DNA of 64,000 nucleotides from Pardosa pseudoannulata (taxonomy: Eukaryota > Arthropoda > Arachnida > Araneae > Lycosidae), in contig CM063502.1 in assembly GCA_032207245.1 (NCBI GenBank), positions 47,093,904 to 47,157,903 of the forward strand. Direction: 5' to 3'. Shown here one piece after another: positions 41,431 to 55,561 of the stretch. The translations under genes were made by a program, and so were the position numbers. Position 1 is the first letter of the stretch. Each line of letters begins with the position of its first letter. The notes under the pieces were generated by a model that was not told the DNA's origin, ran no database searches, and saw only the letters and a program-made list of their open reading frames with translations.

Positions 41431-41524
<94 letters not shown>
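41311..41524. repeat. Compound CA/TA microsatellite
   Basis: CACACA, then TATATACA units, then pure TA to 41524. Confidence 0.95.
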
Positions 41525-41527
<3 letters not shown>

Positions 41528-42756
41528 ATGCTTAAAGCTTACACATGTGTTTCACGGAGAAAGTCACCAGCCCTTATTTAGTTTGTTGGTGCTAGAGTCG
41601 GTAAGTTAATCCAGTCTTGAGCCTTCATTAAACTCAGGCATAAATCTCAAAATCAGACAATCGCAGTCAAAAGTCCGTAAATTTTTACAAGAAAAAGTAG
41701 CACATACCCGCAAGAAGACGAGGTTTTATCGCACCAACAAAAGAAACTCGCCAGAAAAATCAACACAAGAAAACATATGAAGGCAAAGAAAACAATCAGT
41801 TTTAAAGCCCATTGCAATAACAACCAAGGACGATCACTGAAATATAATTCAAGGTGGAATGAGAAACTGATTCTCATGGGCAACAATATAACGATTGAGA
41901 GAAATTAAATAAGAGCGAGTGATGGGATGAATGACTAATCTAGATAAAAATTTTCCATATACATTGTGGAAACCGGTAAAGCGGAAATTGCTAAGCATAA
42001 AAACATACATAAGGAATAATTGCATCAGCTGTAGAGCATCCACACGTGCCCAGTTTGCCAAAAGTCTATAAAGTAAACTTTTTTATCATCAGATACGAAA
42101 TCTTGGATAATATCGTTCCCAACACGTGTGTTCACTTAAAAGAAAATATCGAATTTTTTAAATATAAAATATTGTGCCTGTCAAAATCTTATTAATTTTA
42201 AATCTGGATAAGTTTTATCTTTTTCCTTGTCTATCCCATTCCTCAAATAAGGAAGGCCTCCTGGGTGAACACAAATAGGAAGTGGTGTTTTTATATTGAG
42301 GAAGGGGCCAATACCGTCAGTGCTCCCTATACATCCTTCTTAACAGTGTAGGAGGAAAACGAACATCTGTACTATCGTCCACTCGGCCGGGTCCCCGTAT
42401 TTTGGTTGAGAGGCCGTTTTGTCCGTTACCGTATCGAAAGGGTTAAAAATGTCTAAGAAGAAAAAAAATTAGACTTACACAAATCCTGTTACGTGGAAAA
42501 AAAATTTCCTAAACGAATCATTTTTAATGCTTAGCTATTTCGATCAAGTTTTATCAGACACTCAAAATCCAGTATGATTTTTATTACCTTTCAATACATT
42601 ACTTTATTGATTTAGATAGTTGTAAATTATGATACTACTACGTGTGATATTAATTTAGCTTAAATTTTACTGTTAAAATTTTGAGTTTTTGGATCAAATT
42701 AGGAAAAAACAAATATGGTAGGATTTTTATCTTGATTCTTTTGTGTACGACAAAGT

Positions 42757-42834
42757 AAGGAATAAGGAACGAGGACCTAATCCAGAACTGCCTTTTGGTT
42801 TCGAAGTCTATGGGTTTGAATCCCTCTTTCGTCA
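42757..42834 (+). mobile_element. Possible tRNA-like SINE fragment
   Basis: Holds GGTTTCGAAGTCTATGGGTT then TGAATCCC, with a B box-like GGGTTTGAATCCC at about 42809. No convincing A box at the right distance. Weak. Confidence 0.25.
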
Positions 42835-43890
42835 TGCACATTCATAGTCATCCTACAGTAAAAAAAGTAGTTCTCAAAGCCAATCAAATTTATATAAGCT
42901 TGTCATTTACAACGTATGGTAAAAATCTTTCCGTTATTTAGCTATTCCTTTTCGATTGGCATTGTATGCTAAAAACCTATCAGAGTTAAACTGGCAAAGT
43001 GCAGATTTAGATAATACAGTTACTTACAAAAACTTAGCATATAGTTACCTAAAATGTATGTTACATTCAACGAATTAGGTCAGTTATTTTACACAGCTCT
43101 CTAATTTTGGTGCAAATACCACATTCTTGATTATATACAGCTCGTTCGTTGCGGTTTTCAGCTGCCTCATTTACACAAATGCACACACACAGAGATGTAG
43201 TTCTAAAAATGTTTTTTGAACTGGTATGTGAGACAGTGATAGAGAGAGGAGGGGAGGTAGCAGATTTAAAGCGGAGATATTTGATAAAACTCCTCGAGGT
43301 TAAATTGTGTTATGATAACCATACTTTCGCTTAACTTCGTATATGAAAAATAAAAAGCATTATAAGTTAACATCTATCCTGGCTTTACATTTGTAAGGAG
43401 AGATTTAACTAACAAAAATCAACATTTCCTTAAGTTTGAAATAGGGGCATTGCTGAAAGACCTTCTGCAAGTGTCCTGGAAGTTGTGCGGGGTCCCAAGG
43501 GAAAATGACCATTTGGAAGTGAATGAAAAAATATGCAAAGAAACAAAAACAAGAAAAAAAATCAAAAACAAAAACTAATACTGTTATTACAAATCCTAGA
43601 AAAAAATGATAGGATGAATGGATATTATGAAAAAATACTGACTATGTGGTTAAAATATCCATGCCATGTTGATACGAAAAATATAAACAATTATATTAAA
43701 AAGCTGAGGCGCATATATCAGGCGATAAGAATAATCTGACGTTTGGCACCTCCATACTTTTCAGCTACTGTTGTTCTTTCGGTTAGACTTTGAAACGTAC
43801 TATAAAGAAGCTATCAATCAATTTCATACACTGAATGTAATATTTAGTCAAGCATATAAATGAAATTTGAAGTTGAAATACTGGTAATAA

Positions 43891-43966
43891 TCCGGGTGGC
43901 ACCCAAAGAGTAGGAGGCATCTTTTGTTAATAACGCCCGTGGGTTCAAATCACTCGACTGGCTCAA
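43891..43966 (+). mobile_element. Possible tRNA-like SINE fragment
   Basis: Has TGGCACCCAAAGAGTAGGAG (possible A box) and CGTGGGTTCAAATCACTCG (B box) 30 bases later, a spacing usual for tRNA promoters. The arms do not fold cleanly. Weak. Confidence 0.3.
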
Positions 43967-44089
43967 AATCTTAAATTTATGTTTCGGAATATGTAGTATA
44001 ATTATCGGCTTGTGCATTTTATATAACGTAATAAGATTCTTTGTAAAATAATTTAGCACAGATACTTTTAAATAAAAATTATTATTTTG

Positions 44090-44250
44090 GTATGGAGAGC
44101 TATGGTTTACTTTTTGCAACACGAGGTCTAATGAGACCGGGACCTACATCTTAAAGCCAATTCCGAACGGCTACCCACATCCATGCCACTGTGTGATTCA
44201 AACCCACGATCCGAAGGCGAACACCCTAACTAATCGTCCATCGCTCGGCA
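44090..44250 (-). mobile_element. SINE family 1 copy
   Basis: Minus strand: TGCCGAGCGATGGACGATTA, TTAGGGTGTTCGCC, TGGGTTTGAATCACAC (B box), GTAGCCGTTCGGAATTGGCT, CCCGGTCTCATTAGACCTCG, TGTTGCAAAAAGTAAACC. A compound microsatellite follows at 44290. Confidence 0.8.
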
Positions 44251-44289
44251 AGTTATTATTTTGAATCAAACCTGTTTGTTCATTTACAG

Positions 44290-44324
44290 ACATACACACA
44301 CAAACGCACACACACTCACGCACC

Positions 44325-44418
<94 letters not shown>

Positions 44419-44431
44419 TAGATATAGATAT
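44290..44431. repeat. Compound (CA)n(TA)n(GATA)n microsatellite
   Basis: Imperfect CA, a short TA run, then about eight GATA units and ATAGAT variants. Confidence 0.95.
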
Positions 44432-45729
44432 ACAATATTTAAGTGCGTATGCGTGTCTTTTGCCAAATTTTAGAACACTTGCAGACTTTCCATTAAATTT
44501 AAGTATAAGGTGCACAGTTTTCTCTCCTTCCCTTATATATAATTTGTTAAACTTTTTAGGAACTACATAGGAAGAATAGATTTTCCATAATTCATTAAAG
44601 AAATTTTCTATACTTAAATGCACATTGTGCACTACTTGATCAAACTGACTGAAAAGTGAAATTGTTTCCTTTGATAGGAGCAGAATAATTCATTTTTCAG
44701 TAAAGTTAGTCAAAATATTTTCTTAACAAAAACGACTTTGGAAAATGAAGTGGGTGTTACATACCAGACTACACTGCAATTTTACCAAATATTTTTAACT
44801 GCAAAATTTTTAAAATTAAAACATTCTTTTAACGAGTAAATCTTAAAATTATTGAATACTAAAAATTAAATTGTACATGCTAACTTGAGAAGTTGTTATC
44901 CCAATCTTCGATTATTCCCCATAAAACTTGAAATTTTTCTCTTAAATCAATCTTTAGTTGTGTAATTCTTTCGCAAATTTACCAAAAATTTAAAACAAAG
45001 ATAGTTAATGTTTTTATCAGATATGAAACGTTAACTATCTTCTTATCTAAAAGCTATTCACAGAAAATCAAATGATCTGAACTTCTTGTGCCAAACCCTC
45101 TAGTTCAGAAATATCTGGCAAGTTGCACAAAAAATTTTTTTATATGATATTGACTGAGACAAAGTACAAGTGCTTAATTAAAACGAAAATATAAAAGTTA
45201 ACTAATTAGGTTGTTTAATTTTGGGCAGGAGAGATGCAGAATTAAAGGAGAAAAATTAAAATATATTATTAAAATAGAGAATTAGAAATATGATACAGAC
45301 ATTTTGGGGCATGGTGCCGAAATACACTTAAAAGAAGAAACACGATGCAGAAAATTTGTGTACAACAAAGTTTTTTACAAGTAACAGTTTTTGAATTTTC
45401 ATGAATATTTTTAAAAATTTTTATAAAAATATATTAAAAAATAGGATAGAGGATACGAAATAAAACGTATGAGATGCAAAACATCCCCAGAGTACAAAGG
45501 AAAAAAGAAGTGTATCCGTTTATCGGATCCGAACGGTCAGATCTTGGCCAATGAGAATTGTTTTTTTCACATATCTCAACTTCAGTAATTTTGTGAATAT
45601 TTTATTATGTTCTTGACAATCATATTTCAATATTATTCTTTCCTTAATCATACACTAATTACCTAACGTTGATGTGGAATATATTTTCAAATTAAAAAAA
45701 ATATTTAATTAAAAATCTTAAGTGCATAT

Positions 45730-48700
45730 AAAAAGGAGAAAGGACATTTAAAGTAAAGAATATTCATCGGTAAAACGCAATGAGATGATTAGTTAAGATG
45801 AATAAATATTCATCAAAATGTATGAGAATTTAATAAGAACTAAAATTGTCGAATAAGCAGAAGGTACCGGTGTGCACAGTTTCATGCATAACCATGGAAC
45901 CTTCGTAATCGAGAACGATATTGACTGATTCGACAAATTCGGAGAAATTGATTTCACTGCGCCGGAATTTAATCAACCATAATTAATGGAAATGTTATTT
46001 AAAAAAGTTTCAAAATGTTAGTCCCCTCCGACTTTCTAAGACTGCATTTTTAGTAATAAAGGCGCCTTTTTATTTTTATTTCTAAATGTAAGTTTACTTA
46101 TATGAGAAATTTGATTTAATTTCTTCGCGAATGAATGCCAATGCCAAAAATACTTATTGATTAAGTCTTCTTAACCAATAGCTATAATACGTAACATCCA
46201 AACAAAAATTTTCATGCTTCTCCCTAAATGAAAGTTATTGGAGATTTATCCCATTTATCCCTTATTAATTTATTTTGTTTTCTACAAGAAACAACAAGAC
46301 AACTGAATTTGGATCAGACAATTTTCTGAGTTTATTTAGATTAAAACTATACTGCGCTTATTGCTGCTTTAAGGCCACTTGTAAAGAATTACATAACTAT
46401 TGTAAGCATCGAGTGTTATATAAGCGAAAAGGACGCTGTGTGAAGCGACTGTTCTGAACGTCAGAAATGCACTAAACGCTGACGGAGAGACAGCAACTAT
46501 TCAGTGTGGGCAATTACTGCTTATTTGACACCCACAATTACTGTTAAATATATTTTTGTCCAGTTGTCATACATAATTATACTGTTGTTGAGTTTTCAAT
46601 AAACTAGAGAAAAACACAACTTGTGGTTCGTCATTATACAATTTTAAGTGGTTGTGAAATAGCGAACAGAGCTTTTTAACTAGGTTTAGTTAATAAAAAG
46701 ATTAGATCTGATTGATAGCTTTTAAAAATTCCGAAAAGAGAAATGTCTTTTGCGAAGGATGTGCAGAAATTTCTGAAGCACTGAGAAACGAAGGATAAGG
46801 CAAAAGAGACTAGAAATTGTAGCAACCCATTGTAAGTGAAGCTCAAAGGTTATTTTGGAGTGTTTCTTTGGGATTTTTTGTCTTTTCTTTGGGGGAGGGC
46901 AGAGTTTCCAAGTATATTTAAGGGGTAAATAATTTCTATATGCGTTGGTATAACACACACTTCATAATTTTTACTCACTCTTGAAAGTCATTTAAGAGTC
47001 AAAGAATGCTAGTACATATGTTAAATTTTTTTTCAAGCCTGTCTATCCGTAATCCACCTCAACTCCTCAAAAAGGGGCGGGAGTTTGACTTCGAGAAAGG
47101 TATCCGAATAAATCATTTCGCTAAGTTTCATTTTTTTAAGACCATAACTAGCGATTATTTTTTTTATAAATCACCTGCAATGTTAATTCTCTTGGCCTAA
47201 AAATGTTTTGTCGGAGCAAACTATTGAGGAAGTTAGGTGTTGTGACATCACAACTAAGATATCTGAAAAGTGATTATTATAAAATAGTTTTGAACCATGT
47301 CGCAATGAAGCGTCTGCAAGGTTCGCAACGTTTATTGTATTTGTTCGTTTTAGAGAGGGAATTAAAAATTTATATTTCTTCGACATAACTTAATAACATA
47401 AGTCTATCTAAGTAGGATTATTTATACCTATATGCAATATTTATTATCATTTTTTCTAAAATTTAACTTATTTGTTCTTACTCCTAGTGCTTATGTGTTG
47501 TTTCTACTGTAGCTATTTTATATTTAGTACATTTAAGAATAATTTAAACCGTACTGCGCAATTATACCTTAATGTTTTCCCCCTCATTCATAAACTCCTT
47601 GCAGTTTTTTTACCTTGCATTTCTAAATTCAGGAAAACAATAAACTAAGCTGAAAATTCTCAAGTATATATAAAAAGCGCAAAGTGCATTTAAAATAAAG
47701 AATGTTCATCGATAAACTACAATGGGATAGTAAGTCAAAAAAAAATAAATATTTTTTAAAAAAGATCAGAATCGGATAATGACTAATATTGCCGAAGGAG
47801 TAACAGGTACCAACGTACATGAATTCTTAAACAACCACAGACACATGGTATTGGAGAATTGTAATGGTATTGGCAGATTTGTAAAATTTCGGAAAAAGGT
47901 CATGTATAAATTCCCTTGATATAAAAGCACCCAGACTGCTATCTTAGCGATAAATCCACCTTTTATTTCTACTTCTCATTTTATTTATTTATTTATTAGA
48001 TTTTTCACGCAATCCCTCTTTAATAATGTAATGAACGCATACAAAATCAATTACCTGTGACGTTAAGTGTACCTAATTTCATGACTTTAACTTTACGGGA
48101 TAGTATAAATTTGTTTACATTTCTACTCGAGCAAATGAGTTTTTAGTCGCCATCAATAAAAATGCACCAAGAGGGAGATATATCACATATTTTATTTCAT
48201 ATCGTTTATATTTAATTAGTATTTTTTAAAATAGATATTTGCTATTTCCCAAGTTTGATAGCATCCACTATACTAGAAATATTTTTGATTAAGTTTTATA
48301 ATTCAATAACTTAATACATATATACCTAAATATTTTCAGTATCCCATTGAATCAAACATTCTTGTTATTTTTTCGTTTTCAATTTTATTTTGCTGTTTTA
48401 TAATAAAAAACCAATATACAACCGATTTTTGGTTAAAAAAAATTGTAATGTGTTTATTCGAATTAAAATAATCTCGTGGTTATTTACTAGATTTTGGTGA
48501 AATAGAAAAAGGGAATCTTCTTATTGATAGTTCTTTAAAAATAATGGGAAGAAAAATGTGTATTACAGAGACCTGGAGAAGAAAATGTATATACAGTACA
48601 GAGAAGAAAAATGTATATATGGCACATAGAAGACGAATTGCTGAGGTACAGTGAAAAAAGAAGTGAAAGTGAGAATGAACTAGGAGTTGAAGCAATATGT

Positions 48701-48890
48701 ATATCTCAAACTGAAAAATGTTTTTAGCGTATGATAGAATGAACTGGAGGGGGTGTTAAAGGAAGAGGGAAGGTAATTCTTTTGTTACATTTAAGGAGTA
48801 ATTAATCTTTATGTGTTGTGGTCCTATAATGTACTTCAGAAATTTTATTCTCTCCTTCAAGTCACCTAGGGGGCAACGACATCTAGTACT
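45730..48890. repeat. Diverged ~1.9-kb tandem duplication (block pairs)
   Basis: Block pair 1: 45730-46080 and 47655-47985, sharing TATAAAAAG, a TTTAAARTAAAGAATRTTCATCG stretch and a GGTACC region. Block pair 2: 46900-47010 and 48780-48890, sharing AAGGRGTAAWTAATYT, a TTCA..AATTTTTA stretch and AATGCTAGTAC/CATCTAGTAC. Offsets are 1.9 kb in both. Sequence between the blocks cannot be aligned by eye. Confidence 0.4.
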
Positions 48891-51495
48891 GACATTACAT
48901 TATATTACTAACATTAAAAGTTCATCTGAAAATTGAGTAAAAATAATTTACGTTTATCTTAATAATTCTGGGTAAGTACTTTCATTTTATCTTTATACTC
49001 AAGATAAGAAAGCTGAGCCTAACTTAACCCATTTCTTTATGACACAGCAAATCACAATATAGAACAATTAAAATATAAATAAATAAATAAAAACAAAAAA
49101 GCTTCTATGATTTTCGTCTCTGCACTTAATGACTGCTGTTGATGATAAAAATGAATTATAAGAATTAATAAACTGAATAATGTTTTAGCTCAGAATTATA
49201 ATTTTCGTAATTTAATAGCTCTCAAATAGATTGGAAATAAAGTCTAAGGATTAAGGAGCTTTTGGTTTCGGAACAATTGTTGCGAATTCAGCTTTAACTC
49301 TAGAAGTCTCTTTGGAAGAATGTCCTTGACATCAGACTGTACACATGCCAACATTAACAAAGCAGATTATTCGGAGAAGGTAGAATGAGAGAATCACTAC
49401 TGAGATTCTTCTTTAAACTCTTTACGATTTTATAGCATGACGAGAGTAGGAAAATGGTCGCAGTAATTTTTCATATTTAGCCTTATGAGTATGAAATATA
49501 AATTTAGGTAGAAAAACATACATATATATATAGTTTAACAATATGTTCATTAAAATGTATAATTTTACTTAAATATATATTTATATTTAAAACATCCACT
49601 CCTACTTTTGCATTTTTCGGAGAAAGGAAAAAGTTTTTTTTTAATTAAAACCTTAATATATGTATGGTAAGAGGGATTAATACTATGACTTTGGTTCCTT
49701 TTTTATATAACAACCACAAAAGTTATGAAATAGTTATTTAAAGACTTATATAATTCCTAATTAATTTTATAGACAGCAGGTGATTATTCTTTAAATTACT
49801 TGTTCAATAATTAGTTTATTGCTTATTCAGATACCGACAAAAATATGGGACCATTCTCCTCTGAATATAAGTAAAATTTAGTAGTTTATCCCAGAATTTC
49901 CCAACTTTGTTTACATAAGTATTATACATGCCTATTCTGTTATTTTTTTACTTCTAAAATCGGCCTATGCATTTCAATAGAGCCTTGCCTATTCATTTCA
50001 ATAGAAAGAAACAATTTGCAAAAATAACTGTTTTGTAAGATATTTTTAAAAAATGGAAAGACAAATCTAAAATATTTTGCTTTCTTCTTAAGTAATTAAA
50101 AAAATTATACTGGGATTACAAATATCAACCTTTATACGATGATGGTAATATAAATTTATTGCTTTTATTTCTGTATCTTCTCTTATATAAATGAATATTT
50201 TCTTTTAGAGAACAATTTAATGGAAGTTATGCCTGTATCTTTTTTGCTTGTCTAAAAAAGAAGATTCAATTATAAATTTACTCTCCCTTGATTTTATGCA
50301 AGCACAAATAAATATTCACCACATCATCATTATATATTTGTTAAACCTAAAGTAATAGCGATTACTTTACAAAGGACGAAAAGACCCAATGATGTATGTT
50401 TATGGTAGATTTATCTTTTTCATAGAAGTTCACTGAACTCTCCCTGATATATGGACTCCTTATAAACCTTAACACTTACCTCTCATTATTTCAATCAGTA
50501 ACAGTATTCAATATAATACCCTATTATAAAAGTAACAACTAAAGTTATAAGCTATATTTGTAATGAAAACAAAGCTAATTATTCTTTATGGTTGAGGGGT
50601 GTATGAATTTTTAATAGCAATTTGTGCATTATAGTCTACGTTGGAAAATTTATTTTCGACTGTTTTGATCAGTTCCGTGTAGTTCATTCATTTCGATTTT
50701 CAAAACCATTTTGCTTCTTTCTTTTAATCTGATAGTAGATAGTTATAAATAAACATAGTCTGCTACAAAGAAGGGCTGGAATCTGTCATAAATTGTAGAT
50801 TCTTGATATTAACTTTTCTGTAAGGTGCAAAAGAGGCTACCATAGGAGAAAAGATTTTTGACTAAGTACAGACCTGACAAATATATACAATAATGACAAA
50901 TATATTAAAAAATGACTAACCTATTATAATTATTTTTTAATTATTAATATTTCAGACAAGAATTATATTTTAGACGTTCTTCCATTCAACATTACAAATT
51001 GGAAATACATTTTCCTGTGGAGGCACTGCGGGGAATATGACTCCTTATAAAGTGACGGCAAAAACACATTCATGCCTTCTTTGAGATTTGGATCCGATTT
51101 TAGTCTATGAAAGCGGGAGATGCTATGTAGGTGGTTGAAATATTATGGAAGAGATATTCATAGGACTGTTTATAATTGCAGAGTATAGTTATTTCAGCAT
51201 TTATTGTTTTCTTTTCAAGCAGTAAACGATATAAAAATAACAGAATTCTGAGAGCTTGTGTAAAGAGCTAGGTAGAGGATTTACTAATAAACATTGGACG
51301 TCTTCTGAATATGATAAACCTTGTTAAATCAAACATTGTTAAAAAAGTTTGGATAGCATGATATAAAAGGCAAACTAGTATTTTATTAAAACGTAAGTTT
51401 TGGAAGGAAAACATTTTTGAACTTTTAACACTCAATATATAGCTTTTAAATGCTCATCTGCTGCTTCGGAATTAGTAAAATAATCGTTGAAAACG
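48891..51495. other. AT-rich non-coding DNA
   Basis: Nothing recognised. Confidence 0.6.
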
Positions 51496-51655
51496 TGAAA
51501 CTGACCATATAACCGGTAACAAGAAAAAGAAAATGACTGTATAAGCGATGCGCTTTAACACATGTTCCCTATTAAGTTAGACGGGACTTCAGAAAACTGA
51601 CCATATAACCGGTTTGACCTTATAAGCGGGTGACCATATAGCCGATACTGACTGT
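51496..51655. mobile_element. DNA transposon end with iterated subterminal motif
   Basis: A 16-nt motif, consensus TGACCATATAACCGGT, recurs at 51502, 51534 (TGACTGTATAAGCGAT), 51598, 51615 and 51631, with a further TGACTG at 51650. Read from the right, the sequence starts CAGTCAGTATCGGCTATATG directly after TA, as expected for a Tc1/mariner/pogo-superfamily terminus. I could not find the opposite end, so the extent is unknown. Confidence 0.5.
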
Positions 51656-51742
51656 ATATATTTATTTTGAGATATAAATATGGGGTCCAAACTCTGAATA
51701 TTTTAAAGGAACTGTAGTGAAATACTAGAAAATTTCTGGAAG

Positions 51743-51921
51743 GTTTAGTTTGATTAGCAACTATAGTCTACACTTTTGCTACATGAGGGCTATTGAGACT
51801 GGGAGCTACTGCTTTCAGCTGATTCCGGACGGCTACGAACATCCATGCCGGAAGCAGGATTCGAACCCATGGACTCCAGTACCAAAGAGCAGCCTCCTAT
51901 CATTCAGCCATCACAAGGCCA
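51743..51921 (-). mobile_element. SINE family 1 copy
   Basis: Minus strand: GGCCTTGTGATGGCTGAATG, A-box region TGGCTGAATGATAGGAGG, B box TGGGTTCGAATCCTGC, GCCGTCCGGAATCAGCTGAA, CCCAGTCTCAATAGCCCTCA. Lies 90 bp right of the iterated-motif transposon end. Confidence 0.75.
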
Positions 51922-54900
51922 CTTTCTAGAACGTTGAAGTTTTCTTTATATTAACACGTTGAAGATTCAATAAAACGTTACATCCATTCTACAAATACTC
52001 AAAGAGTAATATTACATATTAACTATAAGAAAAGTCGATTCTCAACGTATGCCAACAAGAAAATCTGATTTATAAAGCAGCTGAAATTTAAATTGTTTCC
52101 AAAGAGAAAATGCATTTCGAAAATTTTTAAATGCGTTATCTGGAAACTAAATTTTTAATAAAAATCTCTACCGTTACTGACATTTTTCATAATTATCTAG
52201 CTAATTTGCTGAAGATTTTAAGAGATTATTACTTAGTGGCAACTGATAATGAAACGTGTGAAGGAAATGCAGGTGGCTGCATCATAAGTTTGAACAGAGT
52301 GAGACGTTTGGGTTAAATTACGATCAACCGATACGATAAAATCAACCGATTTAGGACAGAGTATGATATTTTCAGCTCCGTTTTTACTTATTTTCTGACT
52401 TTATTTACAGTTTTATCAAAAAAACTATTAAAAGTTATTTATTAAAAAGGGCTTGAAACGTAAGTTGTCACCTTGGTTTGATAAGATTTCTCCAATATAT
52501 TACTTTTAAAAATTAATTACGTCCTTCGTTCTTTAATTTGATAAAAAATGTATTGAAATAATTATTTAATTATTAAAAATTTATTATTTAAGGCATATTT
52601 TTCTATACCTCAATAACCTATAATGACCTTAGGTATTCGAGGCAATTTTATAAGTACTTGATTAATCGCATATTCAGTTATTTTAAAAGTAGATATAAAG
52701 TTACAAAAAACAAAAGATTTTAATTCAAAACTAAAAATATAATTGCAGTATTTTTTGAGAAAAGGAAATTAAATCTCAAAGACGTTTTTAGCTTTTTCCT
52801 AAAAACTCTAAAAAAATTAAGTTTTTATTTGTGATTATATATAAGAGGATATAAAAAGAATAAAATAAAGACTGCCTAATTTCTGCATTTTTTTCTAGTA
52901 CCTAATCTTATTACGTAAATTAACGGAAAATTTTTTTGTGTAATTAATATATTGAGAAAAAGCTCCAGTGATATTTTTATGCAGGGCATATCAAAAGTTA
53001 AATGATTGTATAGAAACTCAATTTGTCTGAGATGACTAATCTTTTAAGGTCCTGCTTTCTTGAGACGTGAAAGTTTGTAGAATGGATCATATGACAAGAA
53101 ATAAACGATAATTTGTTGGTCTGTCAATAGGTTCATCTTTTCCTTTAAATATATACTGATAATAAATACTGAGTGCTCAAGAAAAATCTCAAATAAAATA
53201 CTCGTATAGTTTTTACAACTATACATATTTTTTCATTCACGAGTTACATAAAAACGATATCTGGAGAAATTTTAACATCACATTATATGTTCAAATACAC
53301 ATATTTGAGCATACTTATACCTACTAAATGCAGCCAATAAAAATTCTTTGAAGATTTAGAAAATTCTAAACTCTGTTTTCCCGTTAGATTATTTTGATTT
53401 AACAAATGTATAATCGAAATAGTTAAATAATTTTTACACTATAACGCAATACCTTAAACAAGAATTGTCTATTTAAGATAGAAGAGGTATTTTGCAAAGA
53501 GGTTTCTAAATGTCTTTTATTTTAATAATATTTTATAAAAGAATAACTTCCTGCATCCCAAAATCGTACTTTTTCATTATTTCAGAGAATCATTTACGGC
53601 TTTTTGGATATAGTTTCATCCCCACTATAGGTCTAGAACAGAGTTTAGCTGTTAGCATTGTAAATAAAGAATACACTTGCTGTAACTGTGATTAAAATTT
53701 ATTATATTGCATGTTTTATACCAAAGCACAAAACTACCACAAAATACATTTCTTTGTATGTTTATTCACATTTTATATGATTCTCAATCGTTTCGTCCTT
53801 TTAGTTAAGATTCCAGTAATGATTTGATATTTCGTGCACATTTAGTTTGATGCAATAAGCCTAAATGTCCTTATTGACAAAATGTATGATGTTACCTTAA
53901 GTTTCAAAATACATCTGTAAATCAATAGTTATGTAGTTAAACAAATACCTGATGTAATCAGCTTATTTTTACTTTAAGTGATGTACATAAAGAGTTTTAT
54001 TTATAATGCAAACCTTTTAACCATATAAATTATTAACGGGAAAAAGTAAATTGTATAATTTCTATACATAGAGATGCAACAATGTAGCTTTATATAAATA
54101 AAAAGTTTCATAAGTGACCTCATAATTTTATTTCAGTTTGTATTAACCCTAAAAAACGGTTATAATAAATGTAAGAATCTATCATAAATATTTAAAACAT
54201 CTCAACCTAACATTTTTCTTTCATTTTTCCCCAAATTGCAAATTTTTTGTTGTTTTATTCTGAGAAATCTGGAAAAGCAATGACTAAACTTTACTATTAG
54301 ATATTACTTTTTAAAAATTTATCTCCTTCAATACAGTTTAGTTTTAATCACAGTTGTTAATTGGAGCAAAGATTAATGAAAGATACAGAAAATTTCATTT
54401 ATAAAAATATTACTGATTTCTCACTGTATTTGTAATTTGTTTACTATAAGACCATATTTACAAACAACCCGGTACTGTTTAAGTAAAGAAAAAATTTATT
54501 TAGAGCCCCAGGCGACAGGTTGACCATCAATCCTAAGGCTCAATGCCGTGAACTGTCACAAAGAGCCTCTTGGTGGAAATGGCACAACTGAGTATAAACA
54601 GAAATTTCTTATTTCTTCAATACTTTCTTTAACTTGAGAAAAATCTCGTTGTCCGTTAGAAAAATTCTGTGCATTTTCATTTTCAATGCATTTTAACATA
54701 TTGTTACATACATTCATTAATACTTTGATACGGATTAAAACTCTTTTACAGTTAAGATATATAATTGTTCTAATAGGAAATACTTAAATTTAAAAAAATA
54801 TATATTATATATTTAACTTTGATCGTGCAATTATTCATATTGTGAAAAGGAAAAGTGTACTTCTAACATAACGTTTCTACGTAAATTAGAAATTAAGAAA

Positions 54901-55561
54901 CCTATAATTACATTCCTTGTGTATAAACTGGTATAACTGTCATACGAAGTGAACATTGTATAAAACACATTGTAATAAAAACTGAAATAATAAATGGATC
55001 ATACTGGTATGATATGTAAGGATTTTCACAATAGATCTTAAACATTTAAATATATATATTACTATTTCATTAACATCTTAAAACAAACTTTGTCTCCTTT
55101 ATCATTCCTTTCGTTAGTGCCTCATCGTTCGTAAGCACAAGGACAGAACCGAGAGGCAAGTCTTTTATCTCGGAGAACATTCCTGTTATCACAAAGCAAG
55201 CCAGAAAACATGATGGATTTATAAATTTTTTTCAGTTATTTTTCTTTTGCTTTCTCTTACTTAAAAAGTATCTTAGCAGCATAATCAGGATCAACTTTGA
55301 TTAAATTTAGAGACATGAAAAGATCTAGAAGAACATTTTATTAAAAGAACAGACTTTGACTCCTTAGGACTGATAAGAAAATGCTATGAAAAATAATTTT
55401 TCTATTTATGATAAAAATAGATAGCCACTTAAAATTTTTTTTTAAATTTTCATTCTATATTTTTTGAGAATAAAAATTTTATACAATAGCTCTACTCTAT
55501 AAAAAAAATTTCTCTTATATAATTATACAGTTAATTAAATCTAGTAGAAATGCACTACAAA
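51922..55561. other. Probable SLC6 intron 1, AT-rich
   Basis: No exon of the transporter recognised on the minus strand. GC-richer spots at 54500-54590 and 55110-55210 did not translate to SLC6 sequence. Confidence 0.5.

Larger units (their letters stand above)
41525..44089. other. Non-coding DNA, mixed composition
   Basis: The 42240-42440 stretch is GC-richer (GGCCGGGTCCCCGTATTTTG) and looks like part of an unrecognised repeat. Two weak tRNA-like fragments are listed separately. No exon recognised. Confidence 0.5.
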
